Source: Flabesymbios commensalis (lineage: Eukaryota; Annelida; Polychaeta; Terebellida; Flabelligeridae). Taken from it: DNA of 64,000 bases. This document shows, piece by piece, positions 1 through 12,289 of the stretch. A model generated the notes under the pieces. That model did not search any database, was not told the DNA's origin, and saw only the letters and a list, made by a program, of their open reading frames with translations. Every line of letters starts with the position of its first letter. Position 1 is the first letter of the stretch. Where the stretch lies: NCBI GenBank assembly GCA_964017125.1, contig OZ024908.1, positions 79,982,919-80,046,918 on the forward strand, read 5' to 3'. A program made the position numbers and the translations under genes.

Positions 1-704
1 TATAAACGTGAGTACTTACATGAGCTACTGAACGTTTAAATGACAGATAATCTACGGCCTTAAATAAAATTCATTAAACAAATTATCGGCTAAACATTAG
101 AAAATACATGATTTAAAAATATTTGAAACAAAATTATGATAAAAATAGAGGTCGGTGTACCTGTTATTTAGCTTTTTTACCCACTAACCCCACAATGGTT
201 CTCAAAACCACTTCGTAAGACGATGGATGGATAAATAAATATGTGCCATATCTTACGGATTTGGAAACCAATAGCCGGACCATTGTCTAATCAAATGAAT
301 AATTTAAAATATATAATTACCCTAATTTTTTTTAAGTACTTAAATAGTAGCATACAAGTCGTTATGCCTCCGATTTTCATTATACAAGGACGAGATTCAT
401 GGTGAAAATGTTGAGATTATGCAAGAAGCGAAGTCCTGTGTCTTACATCATTGGAAATTAGTGTGGCAGTAAAAACTAGACGTCATGTAAAATACGCATC
501 CAACAGGCTGGGAGGATAAAATGTGTGAAGCTCACGCGTCAGGAGGATCCGGCATACCACCCCCGACTCAGCATTGGGACGGGGGGAAACCAATTAAAAA
601 CCCATTATGTTGACCACAAAAAGAAATCACTTCATTGTAGATCTCACTCGAAGTGGTGCCCCCCGTCTGAATTCAAGTTTCCCCTCCTTCTATATAACCT
701 CCTT

Positions 705-1614
705 GGTCTCACACCAGGATATTCCATGACAAATTTCACAATATTATAATCCACAATGACCGCCAGTCGGCCATTTAAAAATGTTTTTCTCATTATCTCA
801 GAAGTCTTGCATGATAGCTGATCTATCATCTTCTTCTTCCTCACACCTCACATAGCCATCACATACCACCGGGGTTTTTTTGTGACATTTTTATTCGCAT
901 ATAATCTACATTTTAATCACTAGGACCACTGACAAAGAAATAATCATTAGCGTGTTTCAGGAAAAAGTTTACATGAGATCTTCTTTTAATTTAGCAATTA
1001 TGCTCAGCTATGTCAGCCAATGACCTGCTTAACTTTTAGCAGCAAACATTTTTAAAATAGCCGTTTAGTGGCCATTTTGAATTTGAGTAATTTTGTGCTA
1101 TTTAAGTAACTCAAAAAATGCAAAATAGCTGGACCATGAATATAAAACAAAATGTAAGGTCTCACACAAGGATAATTCATGACAAATTTCACACTAATAA
1201 AATCCAAAATGGCCGCCAGTCGGCCATTTTTAATATTTTTTTTCTCATTATCTGGGAATTTAGTCTTGTATGATAGCTGATCTATCAACTTCTGCATCCT
1301 CGTACCTCACATAGCCATCACATACCACCGGGGAGTTTTTTCTGACATTTTTTATTCGCATATAATATACACTTTAATTACTAAGGCCACTGACAAATAA
1401 ATAATCGTTAGCGCATTTCAGGAAAAAGTTTCCATGAGATTTTTTTTTAATTTTGCAGTTATGTCAGCCAATGACCTGCTTAATGTTTGGCAGCAAACAT
1501 TTTTAAAATAGCCGTTTAGTGGCCATTTTGTATTTGAGTAATATTGTGATATTTAAGTACGGATGCTCAAAAAAATGCAAAACTGCTGGACCATGAATAT
1601 AAAACAAAATGTAA
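705..1614. repeat. Two tandem units of about 453/457 bases
   Basis: Units begin at 705 and 1158, each with GGTCTCACAC followed by a block containing GGCCGCCAGTCGGCCATTT or a variant and a TGATAGCTGATCTATCA palindrome. A short stub of a third unit starts at 1615. Short open frames inside have no recognisable protein signature. Confidence 0.85.
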
Positions 1615-1957
1615 GGTCTCACACAAGAAAGAATGCTCTTTGAAAAAACTAAAATATTAAACTCAAAATGTCATCATCTGTTCCCAAGAAATATGACGGA
1701 CTTCGAATATGGCAGAAATTCCGAGCAGCTCCCCCACCCCCCTCCAAGCTATGTTGGAACCGAGAATCTAATTCATACTGTAATGTTATTATATTATATT
1801 AGTACATGTATTGGTTGTGCGAACAAAATAACAACATAAATTATATTATACAAGCATACTTTTATTATTTCAAATATATAATAATTAATTACATGATTTT
1901 AATATTTCAAATATATAATTACATGATTTTTAAAAATATTATTTGTACATTCTGACT

Positions 1958-2390
1958 TTATTTTTGGGAAAAGTCGGTGACACATGTCTGTTTTCTGGAT
2001 ATGGTAGAGGTAGTGTCTAGTTCACGAAGGGTAGACCACAATTGTTCAAGATGAGAGAGAGATAATGACGGATGTTGTTCAAAAAAATATATGGCTGTCA
2101 TAAGACCTTCTCTGACCTTATTAAGAGAAACAGGTTCTTTCTCATTTTCAGATTCACATTCACTAGTTTCTGAATCTGTGTCATTGTCTGCTACGAGACA
2201 TCCACTTTTCTTTGCTGTGTAAAAGATCACCCACTGTTGTGAGACCCACTGTCACGTCCCCCTTTTTGGCAAAATGAGCGGCAATATCTGAGCACGTAGC
2301 TTTAGGATGAGCGTCTTTGTAAACGCAAATTTCTCGTTTTTCATCTCTATTGAGGTCAGTGCGTCGTCGTTTGCATTGATTCGAAGCCAT
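1958..2390 (-). pseudogene. Internally deleted Tigger/pogo-like transposase
   Basis: The minus strand from 2390 encodes a CENP-B/psq-type helix-turn-helix of about 63 residues: basic N-terminus CKRRRTDLNRDEKREIC, then SDIAAHF and a TTVGDLLHSKEKW end. From about 2212 another frame carries the acidic linker (DNDTDSETSECESENE) and the typical Tigger C-terminus, with AIYFFEQHPS, a leucine/tryptophan motif (HLEQLW) and a CVTDFSQK tail. The whole DDE catalytic core between them is missing and the halves are out of frame. The element is therefore a non-autonomous deletion derivative. I found no clear terminal inverted repeats. Confidence 0.75.
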
Positions 2391-3090
2391 GGTGAAACTG
2401 AATGACTACCACAAGCCAATTGTGTCTTTTATACACTTAATCTGTTTAGGTGTGTAGGTTTAAGTTTATAACAAAGGTGTATTATTTGCCTTAATCTGTT
2501 TCAATTGTTAATTAATTTTGATCGAATAATAATGTTTTCATTTGGTAGTCGAAATGACTCCAAGCAATATAACTCAGCTCAGGTGTTGACAGATCGACGT
2601 GATCAAATCGAACACATTTCACTGTGTATAGCACCGTGCAAGTCATTACTGGGGCGGGTGGCTTATTGCTCCGACTTTCATGTTGCCGAATGTGCGACTA
2701 TTATCTTCTTGTTATTGTAGGGCTTCACATAGGCCTACTGTTCTTTTTACAATGGTAAACTATTCACATCTCAAATAGGTGTTGACACTTCCTGCTAACC
2801 GAAACACAAGGTAGGCCTATTCGCGGCGTAGAGTATATTCTATGAAATTGATGACCTTGGAATGTAAATGACGGCATGAATAATTACGATCTGTTCACAG
2901 AAATTGTTAGATACCTATAGATTTAGTTAAAAAATCAAACATTTCGTACTGATAATAACACCAGACATATTAAAGGTCAAATTAATTAATCTTTATCGGC
3001 TCAACTAGCGGCCACACACGAAATTAAACATTGTGACAAGTATGACTGAATATTGTTTCAATGTGCGAGACGTTGGCTTTGACTCGGGAA

Positions 3091-3179
3091 ACATTCACCC
3101 AATGTTGGTACAATGTAAGCCCATCGTTTCAGACACTGTCCCAACAATGTACCAACATTGGGTGAACATTGGGTGAACG
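3091..3179. mobile_element. CCAATGTTGG-type mini-MITE
   Basis: Palindromic block with CACCCAATGTTGG on the left and CCAACATTGGGTG on the right around a TTTCAGACACTGTC centre, a member of the short family best seen at 50498-50580. A G-run of variable length follows at about 3199. Confidence 0.6.
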
Positions 3180-4016
3180 AGCGGTGCTTCCTTTGTTGGG
3201 GGGGGGGGGGGGTTACGATGTCAAAGGCAGTGGCCCAGCATTAAACCAATGTTCACATCGTAAATATGTATTTGTCGGGTTTTATTTGCTTAATTTAATC
3301 CACTAATCCCTTACACGCTAGGTGCATTTAGCCAGTGTTGGGGAAATGTTTTGAAAAGGACATAAGCAATGCCACAATCACTATGCAAACAAGTGGCGTT
3401 CACACAATTAGCGTGATTGACCGTCATCTGGTGACAGAACAATGAGACGTTTATGTCATCAAAGACCATGTACAATAAGATGATGACTCTCGCCAAAACG
3501 TGAAATTGCTGTCAGTGCTGTCCCCCGGTATCGGGGCCTGGAACTAATGCTTTTACCATCTATCAAGTTATGATTTTACCATATTACGACAAGTAATTAT
3601 GACATTGATCCTATTAAAAACAATACATAATTTACATCATAAAAATAAAAAAAATAAGTATTGATGGAGGTTTACTGCTTTTTTTATCCAATAATTTGGT
3701 GGATGTTATCAATACTTTTTAATTGTCTTATTCCCTTTGGTACTTCAGGGGTTGATGCGCCCGTATAAACAAGTATGCATATTCATTGTTTACAGCCAGC
3801 AGGCAACGCCCAGCAAAACGAAACGCTGACCCAATTATAGAGTGACGCTGGTCCAACGTTTCTAATGCTGTTCCAGCATTACCCCATCATTGGTTCATCG
3901 TCTCGTATTTGCTGGCAGGTGACGATGTGTGCAAGGGTAGATACGGGCAAAGAAAACCAAGATAAAGGCAAAGGAAAACATAATATGACTATACTAATGA
4001 CTATGGATCATTTGTC

Positions 4017-4302
4017 ATGTTTATCATACGGAATTTACCTGAACAGAAATATTTTGCTGATATAGAGCTTGTTCCTGTTACTGCTGATTCACCTGATTTG
4101 AGCGATTCTGTCACAGAATTAGCTTATTCAATGCTGAAATCATTCTCGCCCCACATGGGTATCACCATTGAGGAGGGGAATATTCTTGTATATATCAGTG
4201 GATATATATGTTACAAAGTGTCGCGATCTGCATGTGATCAATGTAAAGTAATTTTAATACCAATAATAAATTGCATACATTTCTGTCTGAGAAGCAATAT
4301 TT
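4017..4302 (+). pseudogene. P/THAP9-like transposase C-terminal remnant, cut by the junction
   Basis: The open stretch reads ELAYSMLKSF, then GNILVYISGYICYKVSRSAC followed by DQCK. The pattern ..LVY(I/V).GY...K....C..C is typical of the C-terminal part of P-element/THAP9-type transposases and related families. The frame leaves transposase-like sequence at the duplication junction (4302). No catalytic domain or terminal repeats are recognisable nearby. The family assignment rests only on this motif. Confidence 0.45.
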
Positions 4303-6859
4303 TTTCAAGACCCCCAACATGCCTAAGAGATTATTCGAAATAATTGATGTAGGTGGGTAAAAATCTTTTTAAGCATCCCTGATCATGCTGATCGATACTA
4401 TCGGGATGCTTATAGTGTTTAGCATTTGCCTATCTCCATGTATCTGTACTAGTAATTTAGCTCTCACTAAAAAAAAATTAACTGATGAATTTTGTTTATT
4501 TTTCACAAATATGACCTATGTGCCTGGCCAATTCTTCACATATATTGTTTTGCCACCAAGCCATAAACGGCCATTTTCCAAGATGTAAAACAAAATGGCT
4601 GACGACAGACAATCTTGATAAAAATAATGGGGGGGGGGGGGCGTTAGTGCCATTTTTTTCTGAGATTTTATTTTTTATCTTTGAGTAGTAGTTTAAAAAA
4701 GTTTTTTTTTTTGGGGGGGGGGGGGAATTCTTTTTTCAAGTTATGAATTTTTTACACATTCATTTTTTACATATGAACTAGGCATATGTGTGTAGGCAAT
4801 TCTTCCCTTATATAATTTTTTTTGGCACCAGCACCTTGATATGCCGCGCCACCACCATCGAACATTTCCCCGTCTTTGATGTTATCTAACTGAAGCTTTG
4901 TTGAATTTTCACTTTGTTAAGCTATGCTGTTACTGTGGAAGCTTTTAATTTTTTAAAAGCATGATTTATATGTATATTTTTTATAAGGCTTACATAATGA
5001 TAGCTTGTGAATGACGCATGTAAGTAATTTACATTCCTGACTTTTGATTGCTGTGAAATCGCATGAAGAGATTAGGATAAAGTTCACATATTATATTATT
5101 TGTTTTAACATGTTTAATGTTATTAACAAAGAATTTTGGTAATGATTGTAACTCATTCACACTGCATTTAAGGGAATTATGTCTATAGATTACATGTATT
5201 TACATTATGATGTTCACATGACATTTTTCTCATTGAGCCATGGGACTATATATGGACTATATAGATACTTATTTATCATGTTTATCTTTCACATACTTAT
5301 TAATGGACAAACTCTTGCAAAGGATAAGTGGAGAATTACGTTGATGATGTGCATTCAGGTTTCATAGTGTTATTCTTTTATAACAAATTGTTAAATCTAT
5401 TATTAGGCCACACAAATTTGAAATATAAACAAAACCATTTTTTTTGTCTAAATTTTTTATAACTGTTATTACTGTTTATTGCATGTATTCGTTGAACATT
5501 TAATACTAATTTGTAAAATTTGTAATTATAATTTTTATATTTTCACATTTTTTTCACTAAATGGTCAATATATATTTTAGGATATTGAATTTCACTTTTT
5601 AATATTAAAAAAAATGCAATAGGCCTATTAGAAGAATTTCGTTTTTTAGAAAAATACAGGGAAGAGAAATGTGATCCTTCAGATACACTCAACCAGTGGC
5701 ATAATCGTACATGGATTATTTAGACCTATAATATAACTCTATGGATAGCCTCGTTTACGGAATGACTGCCTCCCATTGACTTTCATTATAACTCTGCTGT
5801 AAAAATAGCCACACCGATTTTAATATGTGTAGGGTGATTATTTATTCCACTTCACATGCTTTTGTGACTGCAGTGTAGCTTATGAATAAAAAAATTATCT
5901 GATATAGTTTTTTTTAGATATTATCAGTGGTTGATGTAATGTCATGTTTCATAATAGTTTATTCACGAAAGGCTATCGGGCATATTACAAAAACAAAAAT
6001 ACATAATATAATACAGTAAAAAAATGGATTGCAGTGGTTTCCACCATTGGAATAGGCTACCCAGGATGTTCGGCCGTCCGTCTATTCGGTTTTTGGTGCA
6101 TATTTCTTTCCTATTGCACACATACATTCAATAAGGGGAGAAGATATGCCTTTTGGGTTTTGACCTTTGACCTACTTTTTGACTTAGATCTCGGCATCAA
6201 AATTTTAACTTGATCAGACTCACTATACGTTGGCCCTATGTTTTTAATATGCATAATATCTGGAAAACCATGCCAGATAGCTAGACCTTTCTGCAAAAGA
6301 AAGTATGCTGTTTCAGGGGGGTCAGGGATATACATGTACCTTAAAAATGACAACTCTTTATCAAATTTAAAATGGCCGCAGGGTCGGACATTTTTGAATT
6401 TAATATGCAAAATAAACTATACACTGTCCCCATTTAAACACTGTCGTGTTACGCTGAAAATCCTGCCCGAGCGGCAGTTTCGTTTAAATGAAACAAGTAA
6501 TCATTTCATACAGGGGGAGGGTGGTGGAAGGGGTCGGGGAAGGCCACTTGCAGTCGGCATGAATCAGCACACGGCGTAGCAGTGTGTAGGCACACACACT
6601 GCTACGGAGTGTAAATAAACTATTACAATGAAACAAAATGTGAAACTTCATGAAAGTATGCACCGTTGAAAATTTGAACTCTATCTAATCAAATTCAAAA
6701 TGACAGACTATTGGCCACTATTTATTTTATTGTGTGTAATATATAGAAAAACCATGCAATAAAGCATATGCCATATGCCATATAGCTTTATTAAGCAGCC
6801 CTCGCTGGAGGCGGCCTGCTTACTGTATTCTACACGGACCGCTGCCGCCGCAGTTATTT
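4303..6859. other. AT-rich spacer without recognisable genes
   Basis: By the duplication geometry this should be the front part of the second 7.4-kb unit, whose partner lies upstream of the window. It shows poly-G runs (about 4630 and 4722), long A/T tracts and scattered ATGGCC/GGCCAT blocks (4570-4600, 6370). No ORF has a recognisable protein signature. Confidence 0.6.
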
Positions 6860-7175
6860 GTTTTTAAAATAGCTACTAATCTATCAACTTCTGCTTCCTC
6901 TTACTTCACATAGCCATCACATACCACTGGGGAATTGTTTTGATGATTTTTTGATTCCCATATCATCAACCCTTTAACTACTACGGCCACTAACAGGGAA
7001 ATGCTCGTTAGATTCCATCAGATCTTCTTTTAATTTGGCAATTATTCTCAGCTATGTGTCACCTGATTAACTTTTGGCAGCAAACAATTTTTAAATGGCC
7101 GTTTAGCAGCCATTTTGAATTTGAGTAATTTTGTTATATTCAAGTAACTGTAAAAAAGTAAGGTCTCACAAATGA
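6860..7175. repeat. Divergent single copy of the 453-base unit
   Basis: It shares the CATCACATACCAC, CTCAGCTATGT and GCCATTTTGAATTTGAG blocks with the doublet units but is clearly more diverged. Just beyond it, 7176-7220 is an inverted relative of 536-700 (a GAGGTTATATGGAAGGAGGGG-type block next to GGATCC). This suggests that the units were once part of a larger element with inverted outer parts. Confidence 0.6.
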
Positions 7176-8123
7176 GGTTATATGGAAGGAGGGGGAACTC
7201 TGCCCACAAGTTGAGCCGGATCCCCCTGACGTTAATTCGCAGTGACGGTGTGTGTTGGTCAGGGTTGTAAATGTTATGACCTCGTCTACTCGGGGGTGGA
7301 ACAAAGTCTTCATTCAATGCTAAGGGGAACTGATTGAGAATCAAGGCGTACTGTGGCTGCACACTATCAAATTTAAATTTAAAAATTCTGCAGCATTTTC
7401 CTTTTTATTTTAATTTATATATAAACGTGAGTACTTACATGAGCTACTGAACGTTTAAATGACAGATAATCTACGGCCTTAAATAAAATTCATTAAACAA
7501 ATTATCGGCTAAACATTAGAAAATACATGATTTAAAAATATTTGAAACAAAATTATGATAAAAATAGAGGTCGGTGTACCTGTTATTTAGCTTTTTTACC
7601 CACTAACCCCACAATGGTTCTCAAAACCACTTCGTAAGACGATGGATGGATAAATAAATATGTGCCATATCTTACGGATTTGGAAACCAATAGCCGGACC
7701 ATTGTCTAATCAAATGAATAATTTAAAATATATAATTACCCTAATTTTTTTTAAGTACTTAAATAGTAGCATACAAGTCGTTATGCCTCCGATTTTCATT
7801 ATACAAGGACGAGATTCATGGTGAAAATGTTGAGATTATGCAAGAAGCGAAGTCCTGTGTCTTACATCATTGGAAATTAGTGTGGCAGTAAAAACTAGAC
7901 GTCATGTAAAATACGCATCCAACAGGCTGGGAGGATAAAATGTGTGAAGCTCACGCGTCAGGAGGATCCGGCATACCACCCCCGATTCAGCATTGGGACG
8001 GGGGGAAACCAATTAAAAACCCATTATGTTGACCACAAAAAGAAATCACTTCATTGTAGATCTCACTCGAAGTGGTGCCCCCCGTCTGAATTCAAGTTTC
8101 CCCTCCTTCTATATAACCTCCTT

Positions 8124-9033
8124 GGTCTCACACCAGGATATTCCATGACAAATTTCACAATATTATAATCCACAATGACCGCCAGTCGGCCATTTAAAAA
8201 TGTTTTTCTCATTATCTCAGAAGTCTTGCATGATAGCTGATCTATCATCTTCTTCTTCCTCACACCTCACATAGCCATCACATACCACCGGGGTTTTTTT
8301 GTGACATTTTTATTCGCATATAATCTACATTTTAATCACTAGGACCACTGACAAAGAAATAATCATTAGCGTGTTTCAGGAAAAAGTTTACATGAGATCT
8401 TCTTTTAATTTAGCAATTATGCTCAGCTATGTCAGCCAATGACCTGCTTAACTTTTAGCAGCAAACATTTTTAAAATAGCCGTTTAGTGGCCATTTTGAA
8501 TTTGAGTAATTTTGTGCTATTTAAGTAACTCAAAAAATGCAAAATAGCTGGACCATGAATATAAAACAAAATGTAAGGTCTCACACAAGGATAATTCATG
8601 ACAAATTTCACACTAATAAAATCCAAAATGGCCGCCAGTCGGCCATTTTTAATATTTTTTTTCTCATTATCTGGGAATTTAGTCTTGTATGATAGCTGAT
8701 CTATCAACTTCTGCATCCTCGTACCTCACATAGCCATCACATACCACCGGGGAGTTTTTTCTGACATTTTTTATTCGCATATAATATACACTTTAATTAC
8801 TAAGGCCACTGACAAATAAATAATCGTTAGCGCATTTCAGGAAAAAGTTTCCATGAGATTTTTTTTTAATTTTGCAGTTATGTCAGCCAATGACCTGCTT
8901 AATGTTTGGCAGCAAACATTTTTAAAATAGCCGTTTAGTGGCCATTTTGTATTTGAGTAATATTGTGATATTTAAGTACGGATGCTCAAAAAAATGCAAA
9001 ACTGCTGGACCATGAATATAAAACAAAATGTAA
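8124..9033. repeat. Second occurrence of the 453/457-base doublet
   Basis: Same doublet as at 705-1614, carried along by the 7.4-kb duplication. Nearly identical to the first occurrence. Confidence 0.85.
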
Positions 9034-9376
9034 GGTCTCACACAAGAAAGAATGCTCTTTGAAAAAACTAAAATATTAAACTCAAAATGTCATCATCTGT
9101 TCCCAAGAAATATGACGGACTTCGAATATGGCAGAAATTCCGAGCAGCTCCCCCACCCCCCTCCAAGCTATGTTGGAACCGAGAATCTAATTCATACTGT
9201 AATGTTATTATATTATATTAGTACATGTATTGGTTGTGCGAACAAAATAACAACATAAATTATATTATACAAGCATACTTTTATTATTTCAAATATATAA
9301 TAATTAATTACATGATTTTAATATTTCAAATATATAATTACATGATTTTTTAAAATATTATTTGTACATTCTGACT

Positions 9377-9809
9377 TTATTTTTGGGAAAAGTCGGTGAC
9401 ACATGTCTGTTTTCTAGATATGGTAGAGGTAGTGTCTAGTTCACGAAGGGTAGACCACAATTGTTCAAGATGAGAGAGAGATAATGACGGATGTTGTTCA
9501 AAAAAATATATGGCTGTCATAAGACCTTCTCTGACCTTATTAAGAGAAACAGGTTCTTTCTCATTTTCAGATTCACATTCACTAGTTTCTGAATCTGTGT
9601 CATTGTCTGCTACGAGACATCCACTTTTCTTTGCTGTGTAAAAGATCACCCACTGTTGTGAGACCCACTGTCACGTCCCCCTTTTTGGCAAAATGAGCGG
9701 CAATATCTGAGCACGTAGCTTTAGGATGAGCGTCTTTGTAAACGCAAATTTCTCGTTTTTCATCTCTATTGAGGTCAGTGCGTCGTCGTTTGCATTGATT
9801 CGAAGCCAT
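9377..9809 (-). pseudogene. Second copy of the deleted Tigger-like transposase
   Basis: Duplicate of the 1958-2390 remnant within the right-hand unit, with the same deletion junction. The predicted residues are the same apart from silent or non-coding changes, so the deletion predates the tandem duplication. Confidence 0.75.
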
Positions 9810-10508
9810 GGTGAAACTGAATGACTACCACAAGCCAATTGTGTCTTTTATACACTTAATCTGTTTAGGTGTGTAGGTTTAAGTTTATAACAAAGGTGTA
9901 TTATTTGCCTTAATCTGTTTCAATTGTTAATTAATTTTGATCGAATAATAATGTTTTCATTTGGTAGTCGAAATGACTCCAAGCAATATAACTCAGCTCA
10001 GGTGTTGACAGATCGACGTGATCAAATCGAACACATTTCACTGTGTATAGCACCGTGCAAGTCATTACTGGGGCGGGTGGCTTATTGCTCCGACTTTCAT
10101 GTTGCCGAATGTGCGACTATTATCTTCTTGTTATTGTAGGGCTTCACATAGGCCTACTGTTCTTTTTACAATGGTAAACTATTCACATCTCAAATAGGTG
10201 TTGACACTTCCTGCTAACCGAAACACAAGGTAGGCCTATTCGCGGCGTAGAGTATAATCTATGAAATTGATGACCTTGGAACGTAAATGACGGCATGAAT
10301 AATTACGATCTGTTCACAGAAATTGTTAGATACCTATAGATTTAGTTAAAAAATCAAACATTTCGTACTGATAATAACACCAGACATATTAAAGGTCAAA
10401 TTAATTAATCTTTATCGGCTCAACTAGCGGCCACACACGAAATTAAACATTGTGACAAGTATGACTGAATATTGTTTCAATGTGCGAGACGTTGGCTTTG
10501 ACTCGGGA

Positions 10509-10597
10509 AACATTCACCCAATGTTGGTACAATGTAAGCCCATCGTTTCAGACACTGTCCCAACAATGTACCAACATTGGGTGAACATTGGGTGAAC
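10509..10597. mobile_element. CCAATGTTGG-type mini-MITE, duplicated copy
   Basis: Counterpart of 3091-3179 in the right tandem unit, identical by eye. The adjacent G-run is shorter here. Confidence 0.6.
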
Positions 10598-11436
10598 GAG
10601 CGGTGCTTCCTTTGTTGGGGGGGGGGGGGGTTACGATGTCAAAGGCAGTGGCCCAGCATTAAACCAATGTTCACATCGTAAATATGTATTTGTCGGGTTT
10701 TATTTGCTTAATTTAATCCACTAATCCCTTACACGCTAGGTGCATTTAGCCAGTGTTGGGGAAATGTTTTGAAAAGGACATAAGCAATGCCACAATCACT
10801 ATGCAAACAAGTGGCGTTCACACAATTAGCGTGATTGACCGTCATCTGGTGACAGAACAATGAGACGTTTATGTCATCAAAGACCATGTACAATAAGATG
10901 ATGACTCTCGCCAAAACGTGAAATTGCTGTCAGTGCTGTCCCCCGGTATCGGGGGCTGGAACTAATGCTTTTACCATCTATCAAGTTATGATTTTACCAT
11001 ATTACGACAAGTAATTATGACATTGATCCTATTAAAAACAATACATAATTTACATCATAAAAATAAAAAAAATAAGTATTGATGGAGGTTTACTGCTTGT
11101 TTTTATCCAATAATTTGGTGGTTAGTTATCAATACTTTTTAATTGTATTATTCCCTTTGGTACTTCAGGGGTTGATGCGCCCGTATAAACAAGTATGCAT
11201 ATTCATTGTTTACAGACAGCAGGCAACGCCCAGCAAAACGAAACGCTGACCCAATTATGGAGTGACGCTGGTGCAACGTTTTTAATGCTGTTCCAACATT
11301 ACCCCAATATTGGTTCATTGTCTTGTATTTGCTGGCAGGTGACGATGTGTGCAAGGGTAGATACGGGCAAAGAAAACCAAGATAAAGGCAAAGGAAAACA
11401 TAATATGACTATACTAATGACTATGGAGCATTTGTC

Positions 11437-11830
11437 ATGTTTATCATACGGAATTTACCTGAACAGAAATATTTTGCTGATATAGAGCTTGTTCCTGTTA
11501 CTGCTGATTCACCTGATTTGAGCGATTCTGTCACAGAATTAGCTTATTCAATGCTGAAATCATTCACGCCCCATATGGGTATCGCCATTGAGGAGGGGAA
11601 TATTCTTGTATATATCAGTGGATATATATGTTACAAAGTGTCGCGATCTGCATGTGATCAATGTAAAGTAATTTTAATACCAATAATAAATTGCATACAT
11701 TTCTGTCTGAGAAGCAATATTTGAATATTCAGAGTGTGGGGTTTTTGTTCCACGTCAATACTTGATGCAATTAATTGGTTCTAATGAACGAATTTTCTGA
11801 ATATACCTGAACAGATTCTACATAGGAGTC
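11437..11830 (+). pseudogene. P/THAP9-like transposase C-terminal remnant, longer copy
   Basis: Same motif as the left copy (GNILVYISGYICYKVSRSAC, then DQCK). Here the sequence continues past the duplication edge in another frame with EYSECGVFVPRQYLMQLIGS and then NERIF, which resembles the segment following the GY..K motif in these transposases. It is broken by stops and frame changes. It shows that the right flank, not the left copy, preserves the original arrangement. Confidence 0.45.
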
Positions 11831-12051
11831 ATAAAAGAGATCAAATTATTACGTTCATCAAAGACAGTAAATCACATGCAAATTGTGAATGTTTCACGTT
11901 AATATTACATATATGTCCTCATTCAGCTACACCATGTACTGCGGGAAAACAATGAGCATATTATTACCAGTAATGGAAGGAGAAATAGAAAATTATTAAA
12001 ATTCAACTATGAATAAATTGTGTCATAAAAATGATCGTGTCTTGTTTTCAA

Positions 12052-12289
12052 CCCTTCAACTGCCAAATTATTCAATTGGAATTTTCACTCACTTGAAGTT
12101 GTGTCTCGCTGACGCGATCCACAACTTCAAGTGAGTGAAAATTATTCAGATTTGACAAAATGGAGGTCAACTCTTTTCAAATCGTGCTGATTGATGTCAC
12201 ATTATGGCTTTAACATGCTTAAAAGGCAGTACTGAATGTAGTAATAATTGAGTGAAAACCCGATATATTCGGCACTGGCGGGTAAAGGT
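12052..12289. mobile_element. TTAA-type MITE with central hairpin
   Basis: Starts CCCTTCAACTGCC and ends GGCGGGTAAAGGT, flanked by TCAA on the left and TTAA on the right. The core is a near-perfect hairpin with arms CACTTGAAGTTGTG and CACAACTTCAAGTG around TCTCGCTGACGCGATC. Length is 238 bases. TTAA target plus CCC ends is the piggyBac-type signature. This copy has slightly worn ends. Confidence 0.75.

Larger units (their letters stand above)
1..4302. repeat. Tandem duplication, left copy (period about 7.42 kb)
   Basis: Bases 1-4302 recur at 7420-11722 in the same orientation. By eye the first 3.4 kb differs at fewer than ten positions, while the last 800 bases carry about twenty substitutions. 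Homology stops abruptly near 4302. The right copy continues there into transposase-like sequence, so 4302/4303 looks like the duplication junction. On that reading the duplicated unit starts about 3.1 kb before the window, and 4303-7419 is the front half of the second unit. Confidence 0.93.
7420..11722. repeat. Tandem duplication, right copy
   Basis: This is a near-identical direct copy of 1-4302. It contains the same 453/457-base doublet, the same Tigger-like remnant and the same P/THAP9-like tail. Its right edge at 11722 runs on into sequence that extends the transposase tail, so this is probably the original right flank of the locus. The mismatch density rises sharply in the last 800 bases. 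Confidence 0.93.

Noticed and set aside
525-749. 74-codon frame present in both tandem copies (also 7944-8168)
   Set aside because: Its conservation reflects the very recent duplication; the one visible change alters a residue and no domain is recognisable.
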